From Gordonia jinghuaiqii (GTDB lineage Bacteria > Actinomycetota > Actinomycetes > Mycobacteriales > Mycobacteriaceae), in the NCBI RefSeq assembly GCF_014041935.1, contig NZ_CP059491.1, forward strand, positions 868,001 to 932,000: a stretch of 64,000 nucleotides of DNA, in the 5' to 3' direction. Numbering within the stretch: position 1 is the stretch's first letter; each line of letters starts with the position of its first letter. Below the pieces are notes generated by a model. It ran no database searches. It saw nothing but the letters and a program-made list of their open reading frames with translations, and had not been told where the DNA came from. Below are positions 17,246-25,100 of this stretch, one piece after another. A program made the position numbers and the translations under genes.

Positions 17246-19227
17246 CCGAGACCATCACCCCCGGAACAGAACTCGGCGTCCGGATCGACCCGAAGGTCCT
17301 GCGCGACGTGCTCGCCGAATGCGACCCCGCGCCGTTGCTCATGTCGCTGATCCACCTCACCGGTGACACCGCACTCCTCGAGGAGTTCGGGTCTCGGATC
17401 GAATATTCCCGTCCCGGAACGCATTACGGGACACCGTCGCCGAACTCGTTGCCCGCAGGTCAGTACCCACAGGAGGTGGCGGACGACATCCGGGCCCGGG
17501 CCCTCGAGATCCTCACCGACTCCGATCTCGTGCCGCATCTGGAAGTGCCGGCGCCCGAGGTGTTCGCCGGGATGGCCCGGGTGGCCACCTCCCAGGAGGT
17601 CGACGAGGAGTTCATCCCGCTGCTTCGTGAACAAGCCGGTTTCGTCACCGACCAGCGGTATGTTCCGGTGACCGTGACGCCGCCGAACGACTTCGAGATC
17701 ATCGTCGTCGGTGCCGGGATCACGGGTATCAACGCCGCGATCAAGCTCGGCCAGGCAGGCTTTTCCTATACCGTCTTCGAATCCCGCGACGAGATCGGCG
17801 GCACCTGGACGCGCAACACCTATCCTGGTGCGGCCGTCGACACGCCGAGCCACTACTACTCGTACTCGTTCGAGCTGAACCCCGAGTGGTCCCGGTACTA
17901 CCCGACGGGGCCGGAGTATCAGCGGTACCTGCTCGACGTGGTCGACAAGTACGAGCTGCGCGAGCACATCCGGCTGGAGACCTCGGTCCAGTCGATGACG
18001 TGGTCCGAAGAGGACCAGGTCTGGGAGGTCACCACCCGGGATCGCCGCGGCCGCGTCGAGCATCATCGGGCGAAGGCCGTCATCTCGGCACTGGGGATGC
18101 TGAATTCGGCGAACATCCCCGACGTGCCCGGCCTGGACACCTTCGGCGGACGTGTCATCCACACCGCCGAGTGGGACGCCGACCTCGACGTCGCCGGTAA
18201 ACGCGTCATCGTGCTGGGCACCGGTTGTACATCGGTGCAGGTCGTCGCGAGCATCGTCGACAAGGTGTCGGCCCTCGACGTGGTCGTCCGCACCCCGCAC
18301 TGGATCGTTCCGGAGCGCACGGTCGTCCGGGACGTGCCGGCCGGCCAGCGGTGGGCGTTGGAACACCTCCCGTTCTACAACCAGTGGTTCCGCCTGCGGT
18401 CCTACTGGTTCGCCTCGGACAACCTCTACCGGCTGCCGCGGGTCGACCCGGAGTGGGCGGCGAGCCATTTCTCGGCGTCCGCCGAGAACGACATGGTCCT
18501 GCAGAACGCCCAGAAGTACCTGCGGGACAGCTTCCCGGACCGTCCCGACCTGATCGAGAAGCTGACACCGGACTTCCGTCCCTACGCCAAGCGCATCGTC
18601 AAGGACCCCGGTTTCTACGCCGCCCTGACCCGCGACCATGTCTCGCTGCACCGGGCCTCGTTCGAGCGCGTGACCCCCGAGGGGGTGCATACCACCACCG
18701 GCGAGTTCATCCCGGCCGACGTGATCATCTTGGCCACCGGTTTCACGCTCGACTTCACGACGAAGATCGACATCGTCGGCCGGAACGGCGAGAAGCTGGC
18801 CGACGTGTGGAAGGGCGGGGAGGACCCGCGCGCGTACAAGGGTGTGCAGGTGTCCGGCTTCCCGAACCTCTTCGTGACCTCGGGGCCGAACTCGGCGCCC
18901 AATCACGGCGCGGGACACAACATCACCAGCGAGGAACAGGTCCACTACGTCGTGGAATGCCTCCAGTATCTGCTGGAGCACGACTACGCCTCCATGGATG
19001 TGCGACAGGATGTGCTCGACGACTACAACGCCGAGGTCGACAAGGCCCTCGACGAGACGGTCTGGGTGCACACCGGGGGACCGGTCAACAGCTACTACCG
19101 GAACAGCAGCGGACGGCCCATCGTGCCGTGTCCCTGGCGACTGGTCGACTACTGGACGATGATGCGCGAACCGGCTGCCGAGGACATGACCTTCGTGGCG
19201 CGCGCAGCAGCGGAGACGGCCCGATGA
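17242..19227 (+). CDS. Baeyer-Villiger monooxygenase with N-terminal extension (HAPMO-like, 661 aa)
   Basis: A long type I BVMO. About 145 residues precede the first Rossmann motif (GAGITG, residues 157-162), an architecture like 4-hydroxyacetophenone monooxygenase. Then come EIGGTWTRNTYPGAAVDTPS and the fingerprint FGGRVIHTAEWD (301-312, with Asp replacing the final Pro). A second nucleotide motif, LGTGCTSVQV, follows, and the ATGF motif (LATGFTLDFTTK) is present. Its start overlaps the SDR stop and its stop overlaps the KstD-like start. It is clearly distinct from the 533-aa BVMO at 12739. Two BVMOs in one island imply two ketone oxidations or two substrates. The function of the N-terminal domain is not clear. 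Confidence 0.92.
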   Translation: MTETITPGTELGVRIDPKVLRDVLAECDPAPLLMSLIHLTGDTALLEEFGSRIEYSRPGTHYGTPSPNSLPAGQYPQEVADDIRARALEILTDSDLVPHLEVPAPEVFAGMARVATSQEVDEEFIPLLREQAGFVTDQRYVPVTVTPPNDFEIIVVGAGITGINAAIKLGQAGFSYTVFESRDEIGGTWTRNTYPGAAVDTPSHYYSYSFELNPEWSRYYPTGPEYQRYLLDVVDKYELREHIRLETSVQSMTWSEEDQVWEVTTRDRRGRVEHHRAKAVISALGMLNSANIPDVPGLDTFGGRVIHTAEWDADLDVAGKRVIVLGTGCTSVQVVASIVDKVSALDVVVRTPHWIVPERTVVRDVPAGQRWALEHLPFYNQWFRLRSYWFASDNLYRLPRVDPEWAASHFSASAENDMVLQNAQKYLRDSFPDRPDLIEKLTPDFRPYAKRIVKDPGFYAALTRDHVSLHRASFERVTPEGVHTTTGEFIPADVIILATGFTLDFTTKIDIVGRNGEKLADVWKGGEDPRAYKGVQVSGFPNLFVTSGPNSAPNHGAGHNITSEEQVHYVVECLQYLLEHDYASMDVRQDVLDDYNAEVDKALDETVWVHTGGPVNSYYRNSSGRPIVPCPWRLVDYWTMMREPAAEDMTFVARAAAETAR

Positions 19228-20933
19228 GCGGGTCATCGCCGGCGCACACCGTCGACCTCCTGGTCATCGGTGCCGGAACCGGTATGGCTGCAGCACTGAC
19301 CGCACACGAGCTCGGACTCACCACACTCGTGGTCGAGAAGTCGGAATACGTGGGTGGTTCGACGGCACGGTCCGGTGGTGCGTTCTGGATTCCGGGGAAC
19401 CCGGTTCTCGCGCGCGAGCAGCCCGAGGACACGACTCGGGTGGCCGCGACATATCTGAAGTCGGTTGTCGGTGACTCCGCGCCGCCGGAGCGCGGCGCCG
19501 CCTTCCTGGACCACGGATCGGCCGCGGTCGCCATGCTCTCGCGCACGACGCCGATGAAGTTCATGTGGGCGGAAGGGTACTCGGACTATCACCCTGAACT
19601 GCCGGGAGGTTCCGCGGTTGGCCGGACCTGTGAGTGCAAGCCGTTCGATGTGGCACAGCTCGGGCCGGAACGCCCGCGGCTGCGTCCGGGCCTCATGGAG
19701 GCGCCGCTGCCCGTGCCGATCACCGGAGCCGATTACAAGTGGCTCAACCTGCTCACGAGGGTGCCGCGAAAGGCGATGTGGCGGATGGCCAAAGCGCTCG
19801 CGATCGGTGTCGGCGGACTGGCCCTGAAGAAGCAGTACGTGGCCGGGGGACAGGCCCTGGCCGCGGGCTTGTTCGCCGGCGTCGTGCGTGCCGGTATCCC
19901 GGTGTGGACCGACTCGCCGATGGTGCGGCTGACCTCCGACCGAGGGCAGGTGACAGGCGCGGTGGTGCGGCGCAACGGCGTCGAGACCGTCGTGCATGCC
20001 CGCAGGGGTGTGGTCCTGGCAGCAGGCGGATTCGATCACGACATGGAGATGCGCCACAAGTTCCAGTCCGAGCGCCTGATCGACGGGGTCAGTCTCGGTG
20101 CCACGACCAACACCGGCGACGCGATCAAGGTCGGTCAGGAGCTCGGCGCCGGGACCGCCTCGATGGACCAGGCGTGGTGGTTTCCCGCCGTCGCCGCCGT
20201 CCCGGGGCAGTCGCCGTCGGTCCTACTGGCCGAACGGTCGCTGCCGGGTTCGTTCATCGTCGACGCCTCGGGTCGCCGGTTCATCAACGAAGCCGTGGAC
20301 TACATGAGCTTCGGTCAGTGCGTGCTCGAGCGCGAGCGCGCCGGGGACCCGGTCGGGGAGATGTGGCTCGTCTTCGACCAGAAGTACCGGAACAGCTATG
20401 TCATGGCGGGTGGACTCTTCCCGCGGCAGCCGCTGCCACAGCAGTGGTACGACGAGGGCATCGCGGTCGCGGCCGGCGATCCGCGGGAGCTGGCGGTGCG
20501 CATGGGGGTCGACGAGTCCGGGTTCGTCGACACCTTCGACTCGTTCAACGCCGCCGCCGAGGTGGGTGTCGACCACGCCTTCGGTCGCGGTTCGAGTGCG
20601 TACGACCGCTACTACGGCGATCCGACCATCAGTCCGAACCCGAATCTTCGTACATTGAAGCGAGATTCGCTCTACGCGGTCCGGGTCGTACTCAGCGACC
20701 TGGGAACCTGCGGCGGTTTGAGCGCCGATGACCACGCTCGTGTGCTGCGTGAGGACGGTTCGGTGATCGAGGGGCTCTATGCTGTCGGTAACACCGCGGC
20801 GAACGCCTTCGGCTCCACCTATCCCGGCGCGGGCGCGACGATCGGCCAGGGGCTGGTCTACGGTTACATCGCTGCCCTCGCGGCAGCCGGCCGACTGCCT
20901 CCAGCCGCGGAACTTGCCCGGGGACTGCCATGA
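19224..20933 (+). CDS. 3-ketosteroid delta1-dehydrogenase (KstD) family flavoprotein
   Basis: A 569-aa FAD enzyme with VIGAGTGMAAALTAHELG at the N-terminus and VVEKSEYVGGSTARSGGAFW. The KstD-specific region SDYHPELPGGSAVGRTCECKPFD is intact. Residues matching the catalytic set are visible: Tyr119 or Tyr122, Tyr360 (NEAVDYMSFG), and Tyr533 with Gly537 (TYPGAG). It should remove hydrogens from C1-C2 of a 3-keto ring. The fit to steroid KstD is better than for the paralogue at 5588. The ATG overlaps the BVMO stop by 4 bp and the gene overlaps the CxxC protein gene by 4 bp. Together with the Rieske oxygenase at 9345 it would trigger ring-B opening. Confidence 0.9.
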   Translation: MSGSSPAHTVDLLVIGAGTGMAAALTAHELGLTTLVVEKSEYVGGSTARSGGAFWIPGNPVLAREQPEDTTRVAATYLKSVVGDSAPPERGAAFLDHGSAAVAMLSRTTPMKFMWAEGYSDYHPELPGGSAVGRTCECKPFDVAQLGPERPRLRPGLMEAPLPVPITGADYKWLNLLTRVPRKAMWRMAKALAIGVGGLALKKQYVAGGQALAAGLFAGVVRAGIPVWTDSPMVRLTSDRGQVTGAVVRRNGVETVVHARRGVVLAAGGFDHDMEMRHKFQSERLIDGVSLGATTNTGDAIKVGQELGAGTASMDQAWWFPAVAAVPGQSPSVLLAERSLPGSFIVDASGRRFINEAVDYMSFGQCVLERERAGDPVGEMWLVFDQKYRNSYVMAGGLFPRQPLPQQWYDEGIAVAAGDPRELAVRMGVDESGFVDTFDSFNAAAEVGVDHAFGRGSSAYDRYYGDPTISPNPNLRTLKRDSLYAVRVVLSDLGTCGGLSADDHARVLREDGSVIEGLYAVGNTAANAFGSTYPGAGATIGQGLVYGYIAALAAAGRLPPAAELARGLP

Positions 20934-21196
20934 CGATGACACCTTTGAACTGCCGGGGCTGCGGCAGGGTCGTTCGCGTCGAGAAGTTCAGCGCGGCACA
21001 CACATCCGTCGAATGGACCTTCGACTCTCGCGAATGTCCTTTCATCGCTGCGCTCGCCGATTCCGACATTTTCGGGTCGCACTCTCGCAGTTGCGACCAG
21101 TTGCGCCGGACGATCGACCAAGCCGTGCTCGACGATGAACTTCCCGAGTCGACTCTCGAATTACCGTCGGCGGAACACCTTCCGAGACTCCACTGA
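20930..21196 (+). CDS. Small CxxC protein, short paralogue of the kshA-linked protein at 41436
   Basis: An 88-aa protein with no family I can name. It has Cys8-x2-Cys11, then K-F-S-A-A-H-T-S-V-E-W, Cys36 and Cys55; His24 is in HTSVEW. The protein encoded at 41436-41849 shares the same order (CxxC, K-x-S-x2-HTSVxW, Cys, Cys, then IDxxV), so the two are paralogues. Four conserved Cys plus a His suggest a metal or Fe-S site (inference). It is translationally coupled to the KstD-like gene (ATGA overlap) and ends the coupled run. The longer paralogue lies 2 bp after kshA, so a role in supporting the oxygenase or its electron transfer is possible. Confidence 0.75.
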   Translation: MTMTPLNCRGCGRVVRVEKFSAAHTSVEWTFDSRECPFIAALADSDIFGSHSRSCDQLRRTIDQAVLDDELPESTLELPSAEHLPRLH

Positions 21197-21311
21197 ATCG
21201 AGGACGCCGTGGCGGGTCGCCCGCCGCGCCTCGATCGGCCCGGCGTCGCGCGTGTGCCGGTGAACGGGATCGTCGACGGTCACGCCGACGTGGCGGTGGC
21301 ACGCTCGTCAG

Positions 21312-22223
21312 ATGACGATCAACCCCGACACCCGGACCGCCGACGCCCAGACCGCCGACACCCGGACTGCCGACACCCAGACCGGGCCGGCGCTCCTCGA
21401 ATTGCCCACCGAACACGGTGTGTTGCGCTATCGAGAGGCCGGCGACGGGCCGCCGTTGGTCCTGCTGCACGGCTCGGGGCCCGGGGTCACCGGATGGCGG
21501 AACTTCCGGAACAATCTCCCGGCCCTGGCGGAGCATTTCCGGACTTTCGTACTCGAATTGCCGGGCTTCGGCGTCAGTGACGGTTTCGGGGTTCCGCACC
21601 CGATGCAGTCCGCGCAGACCGCAATCCGGGCCTTCCTCGACGGTCTCGACCTCGGACGCGTCCGAATGATCGGCAACTCGATGGGCGGCTTCATCGCCAC
21701 CGACTTCGCCCTCGCCGCGCCGGACCGGGTGGAACGCCTGGTGACGGTCGGCGGTGCCGGTACAAACCTCTTCGGTCCGCAACCGGGCGAAGGCATCATC
21801 CGCCTCAGCGAGTTCGTCGAGAACCCGACCCGCGAATCCCTGGTCGCATGGCTGAATTCGATGGTCTTCGATCGCTCGCTGATCACCGAGGAGATGGTCG
21901 AGGAGAGGTGGGAGCAGGCCACGGATCCGGACACGCTGGCGAGTTCGCGCGCCATGTACGGCTCGGCTGCGCTGCAGCGCATGACCGATGCGATGCGGAA
22001 CTCGGAGGCGTCGCCCGGCTGGGCGAATCTCCGACGGCTCGAGGTGCCGACCCTGATCACCTGGGGACGTGACGACCGGGTGAGTCCTGTCGACATGTCG
22101 ATCATCCCGATGCGAACCCTGCCGTTCGGCGAGGTCCACATCTTCCCCAACTGCGGTCACTGGGTCATGATCGAACAACAGAAAGCCTGGGAGTCAGCGG
22201 TTCTCGCATTCTTGACACGCTGA
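21312..22223 (+). CDS. HsaD-like meta-cleavage-product hydrolase (alpha/beta fold)
   Basis: A 303-aa C-C bond hydrolase of the MCP family. LLHGSGPGVTGWRNFRNNLP is the signature loop. The nucleophile Ser123 is in GNSMGG, with Asp255 (WGRDDRVSP) and His283 (NCGHWVMIEQ) completing the triad. It should hydrolyse the ring-cleavage product of the HsaC-like dioxygenase. The first 25 residues are a degenerate Thr-Ala-Asp-rich repeat (roughly DTRTAD/AQTAD units), absent from typical HsaD and encoded by a 15-bp tandem DNA repeat. It follows the CxxC gene after 115 bp, and a hairpin terminator follows it. It may also supply the activity missing from the hsaACB operon at 43316, which has no hsaD. Confidence 0.9.
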   Translation: MTINPDTRTADAQTADTRTADTQTGPALLELPTEHGVLRYREAGDGPPLVLLHGSGPGVTGWRNFRNNLPALAEHFRTFVLELPGFGVSDGFGVPHPMQSAQTAIRAFLDGLDLGRVRMIGNSMGGFIATDFALAAPDRVERLVTVGGAGTNLFGPQPGEGIIRLSEFVENPTRESLVAWLNSMVFDRSLITEEMVEERWEQATDPDTLASSRAMYGSAALQRMTDAMRNSEASPGWANLRRLEVPTLITWGRDDRVSPVDMSIIPMRTLPFGEVHIFPNCGHWVMIEQQKAWESAVLAFLTR

Positions 22224-22240
22224 CCGACCATTATCGCGGT

Positions 22241-22269
22241 GGCGGCTTCTCTGTGCGCGAGAGGCCGCC
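22241..22269. terminator. Hairpin between convergent genes
   Basis: GGCGGC pairs with GCCGCC and CTCT with AGAG, with a TT bulge and a 7-nt loop (22241-22269). It lies between the HsaD-like gene (ends 22223) and the convergent minus-strand gene (ends 22283), as expected for a shared terminator. Confidence 0.6.
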
Positions 22270-22282
22270 GCGCGTGGAGTCG

Positions 22283-22981
22283 TCACAGCGCCGAGTCCAC
22301 CGATCGGGCTGGTTCCGCCGGCGCCACCACGTGGTCCTCCGTGAGGCAGAAGCTGTGACATACCCGGTCTTTCACGATGCACTTGGGATTTTCCGGGTCG
22401 AAGAACGGATCCACCGAAGCCCAGTGGAAAGGGTGGTCCATGTACTCGCGGAGCAGACCGTCGACGTCGGCGAACTCCTGCTCCCATACGTGCGTCCACC
22501 GCGAGTCGCCGTGCGCCACGGCCACATGGCTGAGCTGCCATGCCTGGATGGAGCCGATGTACCGCGGCATGCGCAGCAGGGCTTCCTCGAACTCGTCGAT
22601 CTGAGCGCACGTGGCCGTCTCGTCGACGCGCAGTAACAGTGTGCGGTAGACGGTTCCGTGAGAGGCGGGATGACGACGGCCGGAGTCCACCGCCCATCGT
22701 GTATTCCCACCGTGGTACTCGACCGAGTTGATGCGCGCGACCGATGCGCTCGAGGTGGCCAGGTCGAAGTCGGCGCGGGTGCGCCGCCATTGATCCTCGC
22801 AGTCGAACTGCAGGTGGGCGACGACGTCACCCCCGTTGCGTGCTCCGGGCAGGGTCGGCGACACCAGCGTCGTACGCGCACCGGTGGCGGTGGCGGCGGC
22901 GGAGATCTGGTCGGCGACCGCGGCCACCACCTGTTCGTCGCCGGGCTCGACGACGTTCACGAGTCGGGTGACCTCATACAT
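22283..22981 (-). CDS. Dabb-like dimeric alpha/beta-barrel protein of unknown function
   Basis: A 232-aa protein. The C-terminal half resembles the stress-responsive Dabb/EthD fold: YRTLLLRVDETATCAQIDEF, later RWTHVWEQEF, then YMDHPFHWASVDPFFDPENP. The N-terminal half (LVNVVEPGDEQVVAAVADQI) may be a second, weaker copy. The ATG at 22981 (MYEVTR) overlaps the upstream gene by 8 bp; the frame extends 18 codons further upstream inside that gene and is not preferred. No catalytic residues can be assigned. Proteins of this fold often act as small monooxygenases, cyclases or decarboxylases on polyketide-like or aromatic intermediates. It forms a two-gene unit with 22974-23357, divergent from a PadR regulator. 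Confidence 0.7.
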   Translation of the reverse strand: MYEVTRLVNVVEPGDEQVVAAVADQISAAATATGARTTLVSPTLPGARNGGDVVAHLQFDCEDQWRRTRADFDLATSSASVARINSVEYHGGNTRWAVDSGRRHPASHGTVYRTLLLRVDETATCAQIDEFEEALLRMPRYIGSIQAWQLSHVAVAHGDSRWTHVWEQEFADVDGLLREYMDHPFHWASVDPFFDPENPKCIVKDRVCHSFCLTEDHVVAPAEPARSVDSAL

Positions 22982-23357
22982 CGTCCAGTCCTTCCACCAC
23001 GTCCAGTCCTTCCGCCATGCAGAGTCCATCCACATCGCCGACGTCCGCGGCCATGGACCGGGAGCGCTCGACGATGAGCGGAGCCATGTCCGCCCACCAC
23101 TGTGAGGGGGAGGGGTCGTGTCTGGCCACGATCATCGTCTGCCACCACGCTCGGGTGCCCGGTACCGACCATGTTGCGGTCACTGTGTTGCTGTCGTCGT
23201 CGAGCCAGATCGGTGGTGTGACGATGACCCGATCAAGCGTCAGGCCTCGTCGTTGGGCGGAGGGTGCGTACTCATCGAGGTATGCGGCGACGAAATCGCG
23301 TGCGGCACCGGCTTTGAGGACGACCTCATCGACGATGAAGATGGTTCGGTCGTTCAT
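22974..23357 (-). CDS. Small protein of unknown function, probably dimeric alpha/beta barrel
   Basis: A 127-aa protein beginning MNDRTIFIVDEVVLKAGAAR with the tryptophan-rich mid-section TATWSVPGTRAWWQTMIVAR and PSQWWADMAPLI. This pattern of strand, helix, then Trp-rich strands fits NIPSNAP/Dabb-like small proteins, but I do not recognise a named family. The last residues (EGLDVVEGLDDV) come from a 14-bp direct DNA repeat (22982-22995 and 23000-23013). The gene is divergent from padR at 23501 with two operator-like sites between them, so it is probably PadR-controlled. Confidence 0.7.
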   Translation of the reverse strand: MNDRTIFIVDEVVLKAGAARDFVAAYLDEYAPSAQRRGLTLDRVIVTPPIWLDDDSNTVTATWSVPGTRAWWQTMIVARHDPSPSQWWADMAPLIVERSRSMAADVGDVDGLCMAEGLDVVEGLDDV

Positions 23358-23398
23358 GGATGGTCACGCTAACCGGGTCGTGGACCACGCGCGTGCTG

Positions 23399-23455
23399 AT
23401 CTCCCGGTGGACGGGAGATGCGCCGGCCGGGCATGGCGGGCTCCCGGTGGCCGGG
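23399..23455. promoter_or_regulatory. Duplicated PadR-type operator sites
   Basis: Site 1 (23399-23419) has perfect 8-bp arms ATCTCCCG and CGGGAGAT around GTGGA. Site 2 (23441-23455) repeats the core CTCCCGGTGG-CCGGGA. Both lie between the divergent padR (23501) and the small gene ending transcription start-side at 23357. A third similar core is at 27129-27144 before the ABC transporter. Confidence 0.6.
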
Positions 23456-23500
23456 AAAGCGGAGGCCGATCAGAGGGGGTCGCGTTGGTAGTCTCGGCTG

Positions 23501-24163
23501 GTGAGCGACGATTCTTACCCGAACCTGCCGGCTACGAGCTGGGCGGTGCTCGGCATGTTGTCGTTCGGGGAGGAGCTGACCGGCAACGATCTGAAGAAGT
23601 GGGCGGACTGGAGCATCGGGTTCTTCTACTGGAGTCCCTCGGTGAGTCAGGTGTACGCCGAGTTGAAGAAGCTCGAGGATCAGTCGCTCGTCGTGTCGCG
23701 GAAGGTGTCCGACGAAGGTGTGCGCGGCAGGCGCGTCTACGGAATCACCGACAAAGGACTCGAGGCGCTCCGCAGCTGGTCGCGTTCGGCGGACATCGAC
23801 ATCCCGGTTCTCAAAGACGGTGTGATGCTCCGTATGTACATGGGCCATCTCCAGACGCCCGAGGAACTCAAACGTGTTGTGCACGCACATATCGCGAATC
23901 TCCGCGCGGCAGCGGAACGTGCTGCGCTGCACGCCGAGCATTCCGAAGCCGAGCCGGGCTGGGCGTTCTCTCAGCTGAGTCTGCGCTGGGCGCACCGCCA
24001 CTACCAGTCGGAGATCGAGCTCGCCGAAGAGCTGCTGGGCGAGATCGACGCGGCCGCAGAGAGATTCGAGACCATCGCTGAGCGCGACGAGCGCGGTCTG
24101 CCGATCCCCAAGAACCCCGGCGTGTGGCGCGATCTCCCTGCGGAGCGGGGCGAGCCTGGATGA
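23501..24163 (+). CDS. PadR family transcriptional regulator
   Basis: A 220-aa PadR-type repressor. The N-terminal winged helix includes LPATSWAVLGMLSFGEELTGNDLKKWADW, with SPSVSQVYAELKKLEDQSLV as recognition region and VRGRRVYGITDKGLEALRSW as wing. The C-terminal half is helical (VHAHIANLRAAAERAALHAEH), matching the dimerisation domain of PadR subfamily 2. GTG is the start. Two inverted repeats lie 45-100 bp upstream, fitting autoregulation and control of the divergent two-gene unit. PadR proteins commonly sense phenolic or other small hydrophobic compounds; the ligand here is unknown. It is convergent with the IclR gene at 24177, 13 bp apart. Confidence 0.9.
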   Translation: MSDDSYPNLPATSWAVLGMLSFGEELTGNDLKKWADWSIGFFYWSPSVSQVYAELKKLEDQSLVVSRKVSDEGVRGRRVYGITDKGLEALRSWSRSADIDIPVLKDGVMLRMYMGHLQTPEELKRVVHAHIANLRAAAERAALHAEHSEAEPGWAFSQLSLRWAHRHYQSEIELAEELLGEIDAAAERFETIAERDERGLPIPKNPGVWRDLPAERGEPG

Positions 24164-24176
24164 TGCCGGCGCCGGG

Positions 24177-24953
24177 TCAGCCTTCGGCGAGGACGCGGGC
24201 GGCGGTGGGCATCGAGCGCATCATGTTGCGACGCTGGAGGGTCGGGGTGACCCGGGTTCCGTTGCTCATGCTGCGCCAGATCGCGCCGGCGGTCAGGCGT
24301 ACGGGGGTGATCATCGTGGAATCGAAGGTCAGGTCGCGTAGTGGCCCGCACACAGACACCGCCGTGGTCGCCTCGCCGATCGGGCCGATCGGCGCGGCGA
24401 TGCATCCGAATCCGCTCAGGGATTCGTTGCGCTCGTAAGCGATTCCGTGTTCCAGGATCAGGTCGGCACCGGGGATCTGCTGTCCGTTGTAGGCCAGCAG
24501 CGCCCGGCCCAGCGCCGACTTGTGCGCGTTCCGGCGCCCGCCGATCCGGGTGGGTACGAGGGGCGCGAGTCGCCCGCCGATCTTCTCCAGATAGACCACG
24601 TCCTCACCGTCGAGGACGGCCAGGTGAACCACCATGCCGGTCGTGCGATAGAGGTGGTGCAGGTGTTCCATGGACGCAGCGTGCACACGGTCCTGGTGAA
24701 CGGCGAGCGACCCCAGTTCGACGAGCCGTATGCCGAGGCTGTAACTGCGGCCCTCTCGGCTCAGCCATTTCAGGGCGACGAGACGGTCGAGCATCCGATG
24801 TGCCGAGGAACGGGGGAGTCCGGTGCGCAACACGATCTCGGCGAGGCTGAGTCTGCCCCGGCCGTCGAAGGCGTCGAGGACGAGCGACAGCCGATCGAGG
24901 ATGGCGCTCGGCGCTGATGGGGAATCGTCGACGATCTCGGTCGGAATGGACAT
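24177..24953 (-). CDS. IclR family transcriptional regulator
   Basis: A 258-aa IclR protein. The helix-turn-helix region is RLSLAEIVLRTGLPRSSAHRMLDRLVALKWL, and the effector domain includes GMVVHLAVLDGEDVVYLEKI, SALGRALLAYN and the conserved SGFGCIAAPI. It resembles the IclR at 8234 in the HTH and in its C-terminal GPLRDL segment, so the two may be paralogues. It lies downstream of the reductase gene at 25101 on the same strand. The 147-bp region before it contains two adjacent inverted repeats that may be its own operator. Confidence 0.9.
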   Translation of the reverse strand: MSIPTEIVDDSPSAPSAILDRLSLVLDAFDGRGRLSLAEIVLRTGLPRSSAHRMLDRLVALKWLSREGRSYSLGIRLVELGSLAVHQDRVHAASMEHLHHLYRTTGMVVHLAVLDGEDVVYLEKIGGRLAPLVPTRIGGRRNAHKSALGRALLAYNGQQIPGADLILEHGIAYERNESLSGFGCIAAPIGPIGEATTAVSVCGPLRDLTFDSTMITPVRLTAGAIWRSMSNGTRVTPTLQRRNMMRSMPTAARVLAEG

Positions 24954-25013
24954 GCCGGTCGGTCCTCCTCTAGGGCTGCAACCTTGATGTGCAAGATCGC
25001 CCTGACGTGGCTG

Positions 25014-25052
25014 TTTCTATTAGGAATAGAACCACATCGAGTGGACGATGTG
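25014..25052. promoter_or_regulatory. Two adjacent inverted repeats upstream of iclR (24953)
   Basis: The first is TTCTATT-AGG-AATAGAA (25015-25031). The second is CACATCG-AGTGGA-CGATGTG (25033-25052). They lie 61-99 bp upstream of the IclR start and 49-87 bp beyond the reductase stop. The AT-rich first repeat looks like an operator; the second could be an operator or a weak terminator. Confidence 0.5.
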
Positions 25053-25100
25053 AAGTAGCTCACGGAAATGCTGCACAGAAAGATGCCGGCGTTCCGGTGG

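Noticed and set aside
17161..19236. A 691-codon open frame on the minus strand across the second BVMO
   Set aside because: The plus strand encodes a clear BVMO with both Rossmann motifs; the antisense frame is Arg/His/Gly-rich with no recognisable domain, a usual shadow in high-GC DNA.
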